A DNA stretch of 64,000 bases from Nitzschia sp. DOCU1 (GCA_951394045.1 OX595985.1:434001-498000); one strand, 5' to 3'; positions 10,674 to 21,813 are shown, counted from the stretch's first letter. Made by a program: numbers and translations. Notes: generated by a model not told the origin, from the letters alone.

Positions 10674-13600
10674 ATGGTGGTTACGATTACCGAGCAACCC
10701 CTCGTCCGCAGTGATGATGGCAGCTTTTCGGAACCTGGAAGTGGTGGAAGTAGCCGCGAAGAGGCTTCCAGCAGCAACATGAGCACCACAAATCACTCGA
10801 CCTCGAACAGCAAGGGAAGTTCGTCGCGAAATACCTACAGCTTCGCGCGGCTTGCCGAGAAGGAGTCGAGGCGGGTCTCTCGTTCCAAGATTATGGTATT
10901 GTTTGTGTTGATGGTCGCCGCAGTAGTGGTGGGAGTTACGGCGTTCTTTGCTCTCCAGAAGGAGGCTGAAAAGGAATTCCAGAGCGAAGTAAGTGTAGCT
11001 GTCGCTGGCGAATCAACAAGGAGTCATCGTTATTGGCTTTTCCGCGTATCCTAACTCATTTCGACACGCCGACAGTTCAAATCAGTTTCAGTGCATTTCT
11101 TTGAGCAGGTACAGGTCAGATCCGACACCGTCATCGGGGCCTACTCGTCGTTGTCTCAGACTTTGACCGGGTATTCCTTGGGGTTGGACTTTGAGTGGCC
11201 CTATGTGACAATCCCTGATTTCGGTGCCCAGTTGTCCCAAGTACGCAACCAAATCAGAGCACATTCACTCTCGTTTTGTCCATTGGTTACACAATCCCGA
11301 CGCCTCGAATGGGAGGCTTACGCAGACGCCAATCAAGGCTGGGTCAATACGAGTCTTGAGCTTGAAAATTCCGACGAAACCTTGCCCTCCATCCGAACCT
11401 CCGTCGAGCCCGTTTCGGATAATCCCAATGCGGTCTATGCCCCCATTTGGCAAGTTACTCCGGTATCGACTCATCATGCTTCCATCAATTTTGATAGCTT
11501 GGTAGTGGTGGATTCTCTGTACGAAAGTCTCCTTGAGAATCCTGTGCCTACCTTTTCCACATTTTTCTACAACTACCCCGAAGGAAGCAGCATGCCAGAA
11601 GGCTACCTGATGGACGAGGATACCTGGCCCCGAGGGTCTTTGTCGCAGCCGGTGTTTGAGAAACCCTTGGCGGCGGGAGATGATGTTTCTTCTCAGAACG
11701 TTGTGGGGATCGTCAATGCGGATCTGTCGTGGCACATTTTCCTCAAGGATCAATTGCCTCGCTCAGCCCCTCCAGGATTTGAAGTCGTCTTGAAGCAATC
11801 GTGCGGCGATGTGGATACCATTGCCTATCGATTGGACGGGCCAAACGTGACGTTTACGGGTACCGCTTACACGCCGGAGGCTGGATTTGCAAGCTTGGTA
11901 GAGACGACAACATTGATACCCTTTCCCACCCTACAAGGCTGCGAGATAACTTTGCTCGCCTATCCCACTGCTGATTTTCAGGCTTATTTTCAGAGTAACG
12001 AACCGTACCTGTATCTGGGAGCGATTATTGGCATCTTCTTCGTTGCTGCCGTCGCGTTCTTGATCTATGACTACGCTGTGGAAGCTCGTCAGAAAATTGT
12101 CATGATCAAGGTTGCCCGTTCCAACGCCATTGTGAACAGTTTGTTCCCCACTCAAGTTCGAGACCGATTGATGGCGGGTGAGGGTAACGACGAGGACCAT
12201 TTCTCGGGTACCCAATTGGCTAAAAAGGCGATGGACCGTGCGATCAAAGATGGTCGCCGTACCAGCCTTCATTTAGGAAACACCAAGCCCATTGCTGACT
12301 TGTATCCGCATTCCACCGTCATGTTTGCAGGTAAGTTCGTCACTACTGGGCCGCTTTTCCGTTACTCAATGGCTAACCCTTGCTTCTGTTTCAAGATATT
12401 GCCAATTTCACCGCCTGGTCAAGCGTCCGAGAACCTACTCAAGTTTTCACTTTGTTGGAAGCAGTGTACGGCTCGTTCGATAAAATTGCAAAGCAGCGCC
12501 GCGTCTTCAAGGTCGAGACGATCGGTGATTGCTATGTCGCTGTTGCAGGTCTTCCTGAACCTAGAAAAGATCACGCTGTTGTCATGGCGAGATTTGCTAG
12601 GGATTGTGTGGTTTCCATGCACGATGTTGTGGCCAAGCTAGAAATTTTTTTGGGTCCTGACACAGCTGGTAAGTTATGGGGTTGAGTCATAGGCTTGTGT
12701 GCGCATGCAGTCAAGGTGACTAAATCGTCTTGTCTGTTTCTTGCTTCTCTCAGACCTGGAGATCCGCGTTGGTCTGCATAGTGGGTAAGTTATGGAGTTG
12801 AATGATAACGCCTTGTGTGCGCATGCAGTCAAGGTGACTAAATCGTCCTTGTTTGTTTGCTTCTCTCAGACCTGTGACCGCCGGAGTGCTTCGAGGGGAA
12901 AAGAGTCGTTTCCAACTATTTGGGGACACTGTCAACACCACAGCACGCATGGAGAGTACAGGAGAAAAATCCAAGGTTCATGTCAGCAAGGATACGGCCG
13001 AGCTTTTAATCGCCGCGGGGAAAAGTCACTGGGTGATACCACGCAAGGAATTGGTCTCAGCCAAAGGAAAGGGAACTATGCAGACCTATTGGCTCGAGTT
13101 CAGGATTCAGGCTCAATCGAAAGAATTTTCCCAGCAGTTCACGATGTCATCCCGTCGCGAAACTGAGAGTCAGGACGACGATTCCTTGGATGAATATGTC
13201 ATCGAAGGATTGCCCAAGGATAATCTCAAGGAAGATCGATTGGTCAGCTGGAATGTTGAGATTTTGACCCGCCTGATACAAAAGATCGTTGCCATGCGAA
13301 AGTCCGAACCCGACAACAACCTTGACAAAAGTGATTCTTCTCATATTGGAATGTCGAGGCACAATTACAATGTTGATAAATTGATTGGGTCGACGCCATT
13401 GGATGAGGTTAAGGAGATTATCAAGTTGACCAACAAGACTTCCAAATTCAAGTGCAATCCGAGCGAAATCGCCCTGAGCGCAGTGGTACAATCGCAGCTG
13501 CGAGACTTTGTGAAGACTGTTGCCACCATGTACCGAAACAACCCGTTCCATAATTTTGAGCATGCCAGGTACGTTGGAGACTATTTGGGGGAAACTTGAT

Positions 13601-14625
13601 TGCCTCTTTCAATCCATGCTCCTCACGCCGAATGGCTGTATCCTTCGCTCCAGTCACGTCACGCAGTCAATGACGAAATTCATCTCACGCGTTGTGACAG
13701 CCGACGAAATCGACTACAATGAAATGGCCTACAAGAAGAAGGGAGCCGCGAAGCAGATCCACGATTTTACGTATGGTATCACTAGTGATCCGCTAATCGA
13801 ATTCGCATGTACCGTATCTGCATTGATTCATGATCTCGACCATCCAGGCGTACCAAATCAAATTCTGGTCAAGGAAGGCGCGGATATAGCAGCGCACTAT
13901 AAGAACAAGTCGGTGGCCGAGCAGAATAGTGTGGACCTCGCGTGGGAGCTACTAATGGAGCCCAAATACCATGAACTACGGAATGTTATTTGCCGAAATC
14001 CAGCCGAAATGGATCGCTTCCGCCAACTGATTGTCAATTCAGTCATGGCGACAGACATTGCCGACAAGGAACTTGGCCAGCTACGAAAGAAGCGATGGGA
14101 AAAGGCATTTTCGGCCGAAGCCTCCGGCGTTCTTGAAAGTGCAGCAGATGCTGTTAACCGCAAGGCAACGATTGTGATTGAGCACTTGATTCAAGCTGCA
14201 GACGTGGCCCACACGATGCAACATTGGCATGTTTACCAAAAATGGAACGAGCGGTTATTCCGAGAAATGTATGATGCCTACTTGACGGGGCGATCCGATG
14301 TGGATCCCTCCAGGGGCTGGTACAAGGGCGAGATCGGATTCTTTGATTTCTATATTATTCCTTTGGCAAAAAAGCTTGATGAGTGTGGAGTCTTTGGCGT
14401 TTCGAGTGATGAGTGTCTCGAGGTACGTTTGTGGCGTCGGAAATTGAAATTCGCGAAACCGCTTCTTGCTGCTAACGTCTCGTCTGCCATTCAATTTTGT
14501 CTGTGATGCAGTATGCCAAAGCGAATCGAGCAGAGTGGGTGTCTAAGGGAGAGACGATCGTAAAGAGATACCTCGAGTCCTACCAGGTGGATGCAGAGAA
14601 GAGCAAGAGGGGGCCTTCGAAGTGA
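10674..14625 (+). CDS. Receptor-type class III nucleotide cyclase fused to HD phosphodiesterase
   Basis: Seven exons: 10674-10988, 11076-12330, 12396-12668, 12754-12784, 12870-13568, 13654-14422 and 14512-14625, giving 1151 residues with every phase consistent. Start at MVVTITEQPL. TM1 (~73-94) and TM2 (~416-438) enclose a ~320-residue presumed extracellular sensor. A class III cyclase domain (~515-725) follows, with metal-binding Asp residues in MFADIANF and VETIGDCYV and the LFGDTVNTTARMES block. The C-terminal PDE domain has HNFEHASHV, the HDLDHPGVPN signature (HDxxHxxxxN) and AADVAHT. One chain can thus make and destroy a cyclic nucleotide at the membrane. The Glu in KVETIGD favours GTP, but the partner position in RFQLFGD is Gln rather than the Cys of guanylate cyclases or Asp of adenylate cyclases, so substrate is open. 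Bifunctional receptor cyclase/PDE proteins are known in diatoms, including in pheromone-linked cGMP signalling. Confidence 0.93.
12669..12753 (+). other. Cyclase intron 3 (twin copy A)
   Basis: 85-nt intron, donor GTAAGT, acceptor CTCTCAG, phase 1. It is nearly identical to intron 4 (12785-12869), including an unbroken ~35-nt shared core. Only the first five exon bases after each acceptor (ACCTG) also match. Confidence 0.9.
12754..12784 (+). other. 31-nt microexon of the cyclase
   Basis: Encodes the DLEIRVGLHSG stretch of the cyclase catalytic core (last residues shared with the next exon). It is needed for the family consensus RVGLHSGPVTAGV and sits between the two twin introns. Confidence 0.88.
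12785..12869 (+). other. Cyclase intron 4 (twin copy B)
   Basis: 85-nt intron, donor GTAAGT, acceptor CTCTCAG, phase 2. It is the twin of intron 3, with scattered substitutions and small indels. The different phase shows the two introns do not come from an in-frame exon duplication. Confidence 0.9.
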
Positions 14626-15321
14626 TAAATACTCAGGGGATTAATTGATTTTGTTTTTGCTTCTTAATTCAATTCTAGCTGGTCTTCGTTGAACACGAAC
14701 ATCATTGGGCTTCCCCCCGTCCCATAGAGCTCTACCAGCCACTTTCCCGCCTATAATAGTTCGAATTCGGAGGGCTCAGTGATAAAGGAATAGCAATGGT
14801 AGTGATCCTTGGACCCGCCTTCCAAATGGTCTTTTGTGGGATTCCGTGGCCTTTCCCATGGATGGTATCTTTTGTTCTAGAGAGTGTGAACAGTCAGTGT
14901 TTGAAAGCGGAAAGTTAATAGGGCGAGTGTCAAGATCTTCATAGCTATATTTCCTGTAGCGAAGGTTTCGCAGGAGGGCAGTCACAACATTTTTTGGACG
15001 CATCACTCCGACGAGTCGAGTTTCTATCATATTATTATACATGCATGATGATGATGTATCATTCATTGCGCCATCCATGCCATCCATACGTCAGTCGCAA
15101 AATGTAGATACCCACGTTCCTGGATGTTCGCAGGAACCACTATGAACTTTGAGTGTGATTCCCATGGCGCTTTGTCAAATTGCAAACCCCTTCGAATCCG
15201 ATCGGATGGAACCGCCATTGAGCTTTTGCGATTTCCTGCATGGCGCTTCACCAAATTGCCTATCGGATTAAGTACTCCTCAGAAAATCTGCCAAGCAGCA
15301 TCTAACAAACAAATCCCAAAC
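14626..15321. other. Intergenic region between cyclase and ABCG genes
   Basis: Tandem-oriented gap of ~0.7 kb holding the cyclase 3' flank and the ABCG promoter. The frame just upstream of the ABCG ATG is open but the encoded peptide is not conserved-looking. No other gene is seen. Confidence 0.5.
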
Positions 15322-17862
15322 ATGTCGACCAGCGAAGACCACAGCAGCAGCACCGATTTCGAAGTCGGAGGTGGTGGGGTCACCACCACCACCACCACCA
15401 CCACCACCACGAATAAGAAGAAGAAGAAAAACCACATTCACAAGCACCCTGCCAGCGAAGACCACAACGACATCATCGATGTCGAAGTTGGAGGTGATGC
15501 TACCACGAAGAAAAAGAAAAAGAAGCACGATCACAAGCCCTCGGTCAGTGAAGACCGCCCCTACAACAAGAAAATCGATGTGGAAGTTGGTGGAGAGGCC
15601 ACTAGTGCTATTACGAAGAAAAAGAAGCACAAGAAAGTCCTTGAGAAGAGCATAAGTAGTGTGCTTCCCGCAAGCGAAGATCCATTTGCGCCGCGTCAAG
15701 GCAAAACTTTGCTTTGGCGCAATATCAACATGACCTTAGTAAGTCTAAGACTCGCAGCAGCACATGCTGAAAAATGGACGATTGGACTACACCACAGTAG
15801 CTCACAAATAACTTTTACTCAACTTGCTTGAAGACCGGAGTCAAAGGTGGTGAGGATCGAAAGCTTCTTGACAATGTCTGGGGAGAAGTCCCTGTTGGTC
15901 AGACTACTGCCATCATGGGACCAAGGTGAGCACGATCAGCTTCGAGCATTTCTTTTGAAATAGTTTCATCATCATCTGACCTGGCGTTTCTCCACAGTGG
16001 GGCGGGGAAAACATCCCTTCTTAACATCCTTGCCGGACGTGCAGCGTCCCGTGGTCTTGTCAAAATCGATTCCGATGTGCGTTTGGACAACTTTGCAGTT
16101 GACCCTACTGACATTCACGTCCGTCAGCACATTGCTTTTGTAGCCCAGGATGACTCGCTTCAGGCAACTTCAACGCCGCGCGAGGCCATCTACTTCTCTG
16201 CCAAACTCCGTTTGCCCCGCTCAACTCCAGAAAAGGATATAGTCAAGCTTACGAATCATATGCTAGAGGAGCTTGGATTAACTCACTGTGCAGATACTAT
16301 CGTGGGTGGGCCATTGTTAAAGGGAATTTCAGGCGGCGAGCGCAAGCGTACTTCTGTCGGTGTTGAGCTTGTGGTCAGGCCGAAGATGGTGTTTTTGGGT
16401 ACGTTAATGATCAGGAGATAATGAGTTTGCTGACCGTACTGCGACTTTTAAAATGTGCTCATACTTTCCCGTCGTTCAATTCTTTCTTGCTTTATTACAG
16501 ACGAGCCAACCAGTGGGTATGTAAACAATGTGGACAATGTGGACAATGTGGTGCCGAATGGCAGGCGGCAGCGGCGATCCGCCTAGGTCGTTTCTAACAT
16601 CGTGTCTTTTCTGTTCCTCTTCATTCTGCAGCTTGGATAGTTACAGCGCAGTACAGTTGTGCCAAGTCTTGAAGAAGGTTGCCAACGCCGGTGCTAGCGT
16701 CCTTTTCACAATTCATCAACCCGCATCCGAGATTTTCAACTCCTTTGATCGACTGATCCTCATGAACAAAGGACAAGTCATGTATCAGGGAGCTGTTGAA
16801 GATATTCCAACGTATTTCGCAGATCGTGGCCAATCCCTTCCCAAAAAGTACAACCCCGCTGACTGGATTATGAATGTCGCTCAGTCCAACTCTGTTGAGA
16901 AGCTCCGGCGCAAGGGATTCTTTCCCGAGGACGACCGCGAGTTGCCCGAGGCGTTTACCGACAAGGTAGATGGCAAAGATGAACTGGGTATCACCGAAAC
17001 CTCACGCCATCAGGGCAATGGATATGATCCAAGACCCGTTGGCATTCTTACTCAGACGGGCATGCTCTTTGCCCGGGAGATTAAGAATATTGTCCGTGAC
17101 AAAACCGTGCTGGGCAGTCGCATTGCATTCTCTGTTGTCTTGTCCCTGTTGATGGGGGTCATCTTCTTTGACGTGGGCAATGCACCCTCTGATATCAGCT
17201 CCAATTTGAACAGTCACTTCGGAGCGCTGATAATGATCATGATTCTGTCAATGTTTGGAACCGCGCAAGCGTCTTTGCTCGCCTTTCCTCAAGAGCGACC
17301 TGTTTTTCTCCGCGAATACTCCACCAACCACTATTCGGTCACCTCCTACTTCGTGTCGAGGTTGACCATGGAAGTAGTTCAGACGGCAGTGCAAATTTTC
17401 GTGATTTGTCTCATCTCATTTTGGTTGATTGGTTTCCAACAAGGCTTCGGCATTTTCTTTTTGAATGCGTACTGTCTTGCCATGGCAAGTACTGCGCTGT
17501 CGGTTGCCCTTGGATGTGCTGTGGAGGACCCCAAAATGGGCCAAGAAATGCTTCCAATGCTCTTTGTGCCCCAGCTTTTGTTCGCGGGTTTCTATGTTAC
17601 ACCGAGCCTCATCCCCAGTTGGCTACGCTGGGCACGATACCTCTTTGCCTTGACCTATTCCGTGAAGATCGGCCTGGTGGAAGAGTTCGGAGATGGTTGT
17701 GGCTCACAGCAAGCGGATATGATGTGTGCAGGTCTCTTGGAGTCGGTGGAAGCCGATCCTGACGACAGCTGGTGGTATTGGCTGGCAGTGGCTGCCATCT
17801 TCGTCTTCTTCAGGTTTCTTGCTCTGTTCATCCTCAGACGAAAGGCCACGAAGTTCTTTTAA
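15322..17862 (+). CDS. ABCG-type half ABC transporter
   Basis: Five exons: 15322-15738, 15834-15925, 15998-16398, 16501-16516 and 16632-17862, giving 718 residues. The N-terminal ~120 residues are Lys/His/Thr-rich with three to four imperfect SEDH/DVEVGG repeats. The nucleotide-binding domain has Walker A GPSGAGKTSLL (split by intron 2), Q-loop VAQDD, signature SGGERKRTSVG, Walker B MVFLDEPTSGLDS (split by introns 3 and 4) and H-loop TIHQPASEIFN. The C-terminal ABC2-type membrane domain has about six TM segments. Domain order NBD-TMD is that of ABCG (White/WBC) half-transporters, which dimerise and export lipids, sterols or small hydrophobics. The substrate cannot be told from sequence. Exon 4 is only 16 nt long. 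Start chosen at MSTSEDHSSS, the only ATG that leads directly into the repeat region. Confidence 0.93.
15381..15450 (+). repeat. ACC/AAG low-complexity coding repeat
   Basis: A run of ACC codons (poly-Thr, about 15381-15410) followed by AAG/AAA-rich codons (poly-Lys) inside ABCG exon 1. Similar Lys-rich blocks recur near 15508-15530 and 15615-15635. Confidence 0.8.
16501..16516 (+). other. 16-nt microexon of the ABCG gene
   Basis: Encodes only the DEPTSG part of the Walker B/D-loop motif (Asp and the final Gly are shared with neighbouring exons). Flanking introns are 102 nt (16399-16500, GTACGT..ACAG) and 115 nt (16517-16631, GTATGT..GCAG). Both joins are needed for the invariant DEPTSGLDS. 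Confidence 0.9.
16524..16552 (+). repeat. 9-bp minisatellite inside ABCG intron 4
   Basis: AATGTGGAC-type units repeated about three times just downstream of the intron 4 donor. It is a short slippage array inside the intron. Confidence 0.75.
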
Positions 17863-18513
17863 TTCACGTTGTTGATTCATTTGTAAATAATTGCACTCAG
17901 CATTGAGAATTGAGAAAAGTAGTACTGTAGCAGGCCGACGGTCATCTCACTTGGACACTATCGGGTTCGTAATATCAGCATAGCTTCTTGTTGAGATCAT
18001 GGTGACGTCACCACACGAAGACGGACTCCTCTGCTTCGGTGTCTTTGGTCATCAGCGAGCCATGCATTTGTAGGGCGTCCTGTTGCTATCGTACCTTTCG
18101 CAATGCAGGAAGGCAATCACAATCATTACTTCTCTTGAAAGTCAAGTCACTCACTGCCCGTCCAATATATTTCAGAGTGTCTGCCGTTGAATTCGGGGGT
18201 CCTTGGAGCAGCGTGATGCCGACAAAATAGGAAGTAGCAAGGCTATCAAAACGTCATTCCTTTATCTCATTTTTCATGGGCACACCACGTTGCGCAATCT
18301 TGTGAGAGGAGAATTTTCAACGCATGGAGTGGGGCGAATTAGAAAGGAGATGGGCTACTACTTGGCGCAATACTGCATTTGAAGACTACAGTAGGCCGAC
18401 GCTAACTCTACTAGAGCCGACACTACACGGCACGTGGTCAAGTAGTAGTTTGATTGGATTCTATTTTCGCTTTCCATAATCGTACTGGTAGCATTCGCAT
18501 CTTCCAGCAACTT
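17863..18513. other. Convergent intergenic region
   Basis: Tail-to-tail gap between the ABCG gene (plus) and the armadillo gene (minus). The motif CAGTAGGCCGACG or a close variant appears twice (about 17928 and 18389). No gene or RNA is recognised. Confidence 0.5.
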
Positions 18514-21500
18514 CTACCCTCTTGTCATCCCTGAAGTCGTAGATGCGGAATCCGCAGCGCCTATTGACTCTTCCTGCCCAGCGCTGAGAGCCGCCTCGTA
18601 GGCTTGCTGCAACTGATCGGTCCAAACAAAGTTAGGATCCGGCTGTTCCCCTGGCAAACAAAAGCGACCACGTCGGTAGCACCAGACCCGGGTATCGTTA
18701 AAAGCCCGGCCGCCGCTTGGGTCAGTTGGGACGGCAAAACGCCTTCCGGTTCGAGAATCGGCTAATAGGAAGGTTCGGACAGGCTCTGGTTCCGTGGTAT
18801 CTTCCACCATACTCGAATTGGATACAATCTCAGTCTTCTTGTGTCGAGAACTGGAGGAAGATGGTAGCGCCAAAACGTCCAAAAAGTTCCCCCCAAAGCC
18901 AGGCAAAGACTCCAGGCCACAGCAGTTGCTTGCTAGGGAAGCAACATCGTTCATGTCCACGTCACCGCTTCCGTCCCCCAGTCCGACAAAGCGGCCAACT
19001 GCCGATCGGTTAGCCTTGCGTCCCCCTTGAATACGAATCTTGGCGTCTGTGGCCAGACTTCGGGTCTGAGCAGTCAAATCCTTGTTAGGACTTTCCTCAA
19101 ACGAGATCAAAGCCGTAAGTAGCCGGTCTTCCATGGAGGGTCCAAAAGGAAGGGCGCTGCTACCAACGGTAGGGATGAGGTGGGCCGTCAGGGCTTGTGT
19201 CGCTCGAACAGCCAGTGTCGCACTCAAGACATCGTCTCGGCCGCCGCCCACAATGGCACCGGGTGTTCCACCGTCCACGCAAAAGTCAGAGAGGACTCGT
19301 AGTAGGCTCTCAAAAACTGGGCCAGTTGCGATTCGTTCCTTCATGAAGTCAGGACCGGATGCCAGGGCGGCAATGCAACCCACCGATGAACGCAGTGTGA
19401 AGACGCCATACTTGTACCCATTTCCTCCTCGTCCCGAAAGAGTATTGTGCAATAGACTGATAATCTTGGGAATGACATTCTCGGTCTTTCGCAACAAGTC
19501 GTAGCACTCGTCGCCTTCATCGTATCGACATACAAAGGTCACAGCCATGGCGGCTTTGAGACTTTGATAGTGATCCAATGTAAGCAGAGGAGCCAAAAGT
19601 TCGACTACTCCAGCTTCTCGGAGGGTAGGAACGGCTTCGTCGCTTTGTGCAATGTTCATCAAAAAGCCGACGCACCAAGAGGCGGTTTGTCCCTTCCATT
19701 GCGTTGGGTCTGGACCAGCTTCATGGAGAATTTCCATGAGTGGTGCTAGGGCACCCGACTCAAGTAACGGAATGGCATTCTCCAGGGACTCGGCAAGTAG
19801 CGTCAAAGCAGCGACGCACTTGAATCGAGCTTCCGTAGTGCCATCTTCTTCTGCCACTTGTACGAGGACTGGAAGAATGTCTCCACGTTGCACCACAGGC
19901 ACTTGATTCTTCATCTCTGCGGCGAAGCTCCAAAGGATAGAACAAGCCTTGGTGCGGGCCTCTCCCGTGTCCGTTTGAATGACATTAAGGATGGCATCCA
20001 CAAAGCCAGGGTAGTTGAACATGGGGATCTTGTTATCGTAGCCAATCGCCAAGTTGGAAAGGGCAGAGCACGCTTTTATACGGGCTTCAGTTGAGGATCC
20101 TTGAGCCGTCGTTCGTTCCAGGACAGTCATGAGAGCATCCATGACACCGGCCGTGCGAAAGACTCGGTGCTTGTTGGCCTTGGAAATGGATAAGTTCATC
20201 AGAGCCAAGCAGGCGTTGGTGGTGCAGGGAGTGGCGCCGTTTTCAGCTGTACATGTAGAGGCAGCCACCTTTCCCAATGCTTCCACGAGGCCTCGTGTAC
20301 CCAAAAGAGCGGCGTCATTGGCGTCCGCGTTGGATAAGTTCTTAATGCAAGTAGTAGCCTTGAGCCGTGCTTCATCGTTCGAGCTTAGCATAACATCCCG
20401 CATAGCTTCCAGAACATCAGGGATCTTGGCAATCTCAATCTTGTTGGCTTTGCCACAACTGAGATTCATGATAGCGATGCAAGCATGAAGGCGTGCCTTC
20501 TCTGATGCCAGAGGAATGGTGGTTCGAGAGCCGTCTTCTTGTATATGGGTGACAAAGGGTCCTCCTCTCGCCACAAGTGCTAGAGTGTTCAGCAAACCAA
20601 ATGACCCCATGAGATAACGATCGCTTTCTTCCGTCGCCGTAAGACTACGAACAGTCTCTACAGCATACTCTCGTCCCAGCCAGTCCGATTGTTCAGAGAC
20701 TTGTAACATAGTCTGTTGCACAAACTCGAGAATTCTTCGATTACTCGCAACCGCAACTCTTCGCTGAGACATCTTGGCATAGTCTGCCAGCATGCGCGTT
20801 CCCAAGGTGACTAACCGAGGAGTAGTAAGCGCTTGTAGAAGAGCCACAATACATCCTCGTTCCGCGAAGTACTTGAGATCTGACACCGTAGTGTTGGGTC
20901 CAAACGAAAGAAGAATCGAGTTTGGAGAGGCGGGGGAGGCCGCCGGTGATGGGGCCACCAGAGTAGGGGGAGAGGCTGGCTCATCATCGTTGCTCATGTC
21001 AAAGGCGGTAGTTTGCTGAATCGACCGCAGGGAAACGCTAGATGCCGAAGACGCTGCACTGGCGTTCGAGGTGGGCACCGGAGACGCAGAAGATTGATCA
21101 TCCTCAACGATATGAGACTGTCCTCCATCCCACGAGTCCGACTGATTCACCATCGAGCCAGAGCTGTCATAGGTAACATCCAAGCCAGGGACGCCATCCT
21201 CGTCGTCGCTCTCCAGAGATGTGGATCGATCCAGCACCGAGCGCACAGAGAAAGGTCTCGGAGGGAACGCAGAGTGTGAGTGCGAGGGAGGCACCGAAAG
21301 AACAACGCCAGAGGAGGAAACATGGCTGCTAGCCCCAGTCAGGCTGGAATCCGTTGACGCCACTGCGGGCACACCGGACCCAGTACTGGTCTGCGGGGAA
21401 AGCACCACCGACGGCCTCGAGATGTGGCCCGAGGGTGGCACCATTATGGAAGCACTTCGTCTGTTAACGTTCCTTAACGTCTGCACGGAATGGTGACCCA

Positions 21501-21813
21501 TGGAGAGATCCGGAAGCCGAGGGCGACTGTCCCAGGAACCCCCACCGGCCTGATTGGCAGTGGGGTCAATGGACAGAGGATCTACTTGAGACGCCGCATT
21601 CATAGCCGTTCGAACGTCGGATCCGCTGCCACTGGAGGGGTCGCCTCCTTCATTTGCTGCGTTGCCCGCATGATCATCTACCAGGTTATCGTTCGCTGCC
21701 CCAACTGTCGGAAAAGGTTCGTGCACCGGCGGAGCTCCTAACGCTACAGTAGGCTCGAAATCGAACGTCAAGTATTGATCAGGGAACGTCCCACTTGCTT
21801 CTCGGGGCGCCAT
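18514..21813 (-). CDS. Armadillo-repeat protein
   Basis: Predicted 1099 residues in one exon from the ATG at 21813 (MAPREASGTFPDQYL); the frame is open another 63 codons upstream but without an ATG. The first ~290 residues are Ser/Pro-rich and disordered. From about residue 300 to 850 there is an array of ~42-residue alpha-helical armadillo/HEAT-like repeats, with recurring signatures such as ACIAIMNLSCGKANK, ATTCIKNLSNADAND, ACLALMNLSISKANK, ACSALSNLAIGYDNK and ACSILWSFAAEMKNQ. The C-terminus is Ser-rich and ends near a WTDQLQQAYEAAL segment. Armadillo solenoids are protein-binding scaffolds; no enzyme domain is present and no specific orthologue is recognised. Confidence 0.85.
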   Translation of the reverse strand: MAPREASGTFPDQYLTFDFEPTVALGAPPVHEPFPTVGAANDNLVDDHAGNAANEGGDPSSGSGSDVRTAMNAASQVDPLSIDPTANQAGGGSWDSRPRLPDLSMGHHSVQTLRNVNRRSASIMVPPSGHISRPSVVLSPQTSTGSGVPAVASTDSSLTGASSHVSSSGVVLSVPPSHSHSAFPPRPFSVRSVLDRSTSLESDDEDGVPGLDVTYDSSGSMVNQSDSWDGGQSHIVEDDQSSASPVPTSNASAASSASSVSLRSIQQTTAFDMSNDDEPASPPTLVAPSPAASPASPNSILLSFGPNTTVSDLKYFAERGCIVALLQALTTPRLVTLGTRMLADYAKMSQRRVAVASNRRILEFVQQTMLQVSEQSDWLGREYAVETVRSLTATEESDRYLMGSFGLLNTLALVARGGPFVTHIQEDGSRTTIPLASEKARLHACIAIMNLSCGKANKIEIAKIPDVLEAMRDVMLSSNDEARLKATTCIKNLSNADANDAALLGTRGLVEALGKVAASTCTAENGATPCTTNACLALMNLSISKANKHRVFRTAGVMDALMTVLERTTAQGSSTEARIKACSALSNLAIGYDNKIPMFNYPGFVDAILNVIQTDTGEARTKACSILWSFAAEMKNQVPVVQRGDILPVLVQVAEEDGTTEARFKCVAALTLLAESLENAIPLLESGALAPLMEILHEAGPDPTQWKGQTASWCVGFLMNIAQSDEAVPTLREAGVVELLAPLLTLDHYQSLKAAMAVTFVCRYDEGDECYDLLRKTENVIPKIISLLHNTLSGRGGNGYKYGVFTLRSSVGCIAALASGPDFMKERIATGPVFESLLRVLSDFCVDGGTPGAIVGGGRDDVLSATLAVRATQALTAHLIPTVGSSALPFGPSMEDRLLTALISFEESPNKDLTAQTRSLATDAKIRIQGGRKANRSAVGRFVGLGDGSGDVDMNDVASLASNCCGLESLPGFGGNFLDVLALPSSSSSRHKKTEIVSNSSMVEDTTEPEPVRTFLLADSRTGRRFAVPTDPSGGRAFNDTRVWCYRRGRFCLPGEQPDPNFVWTDQLQQAYEAALSAGQEESIGAADSASTTSGMTRG

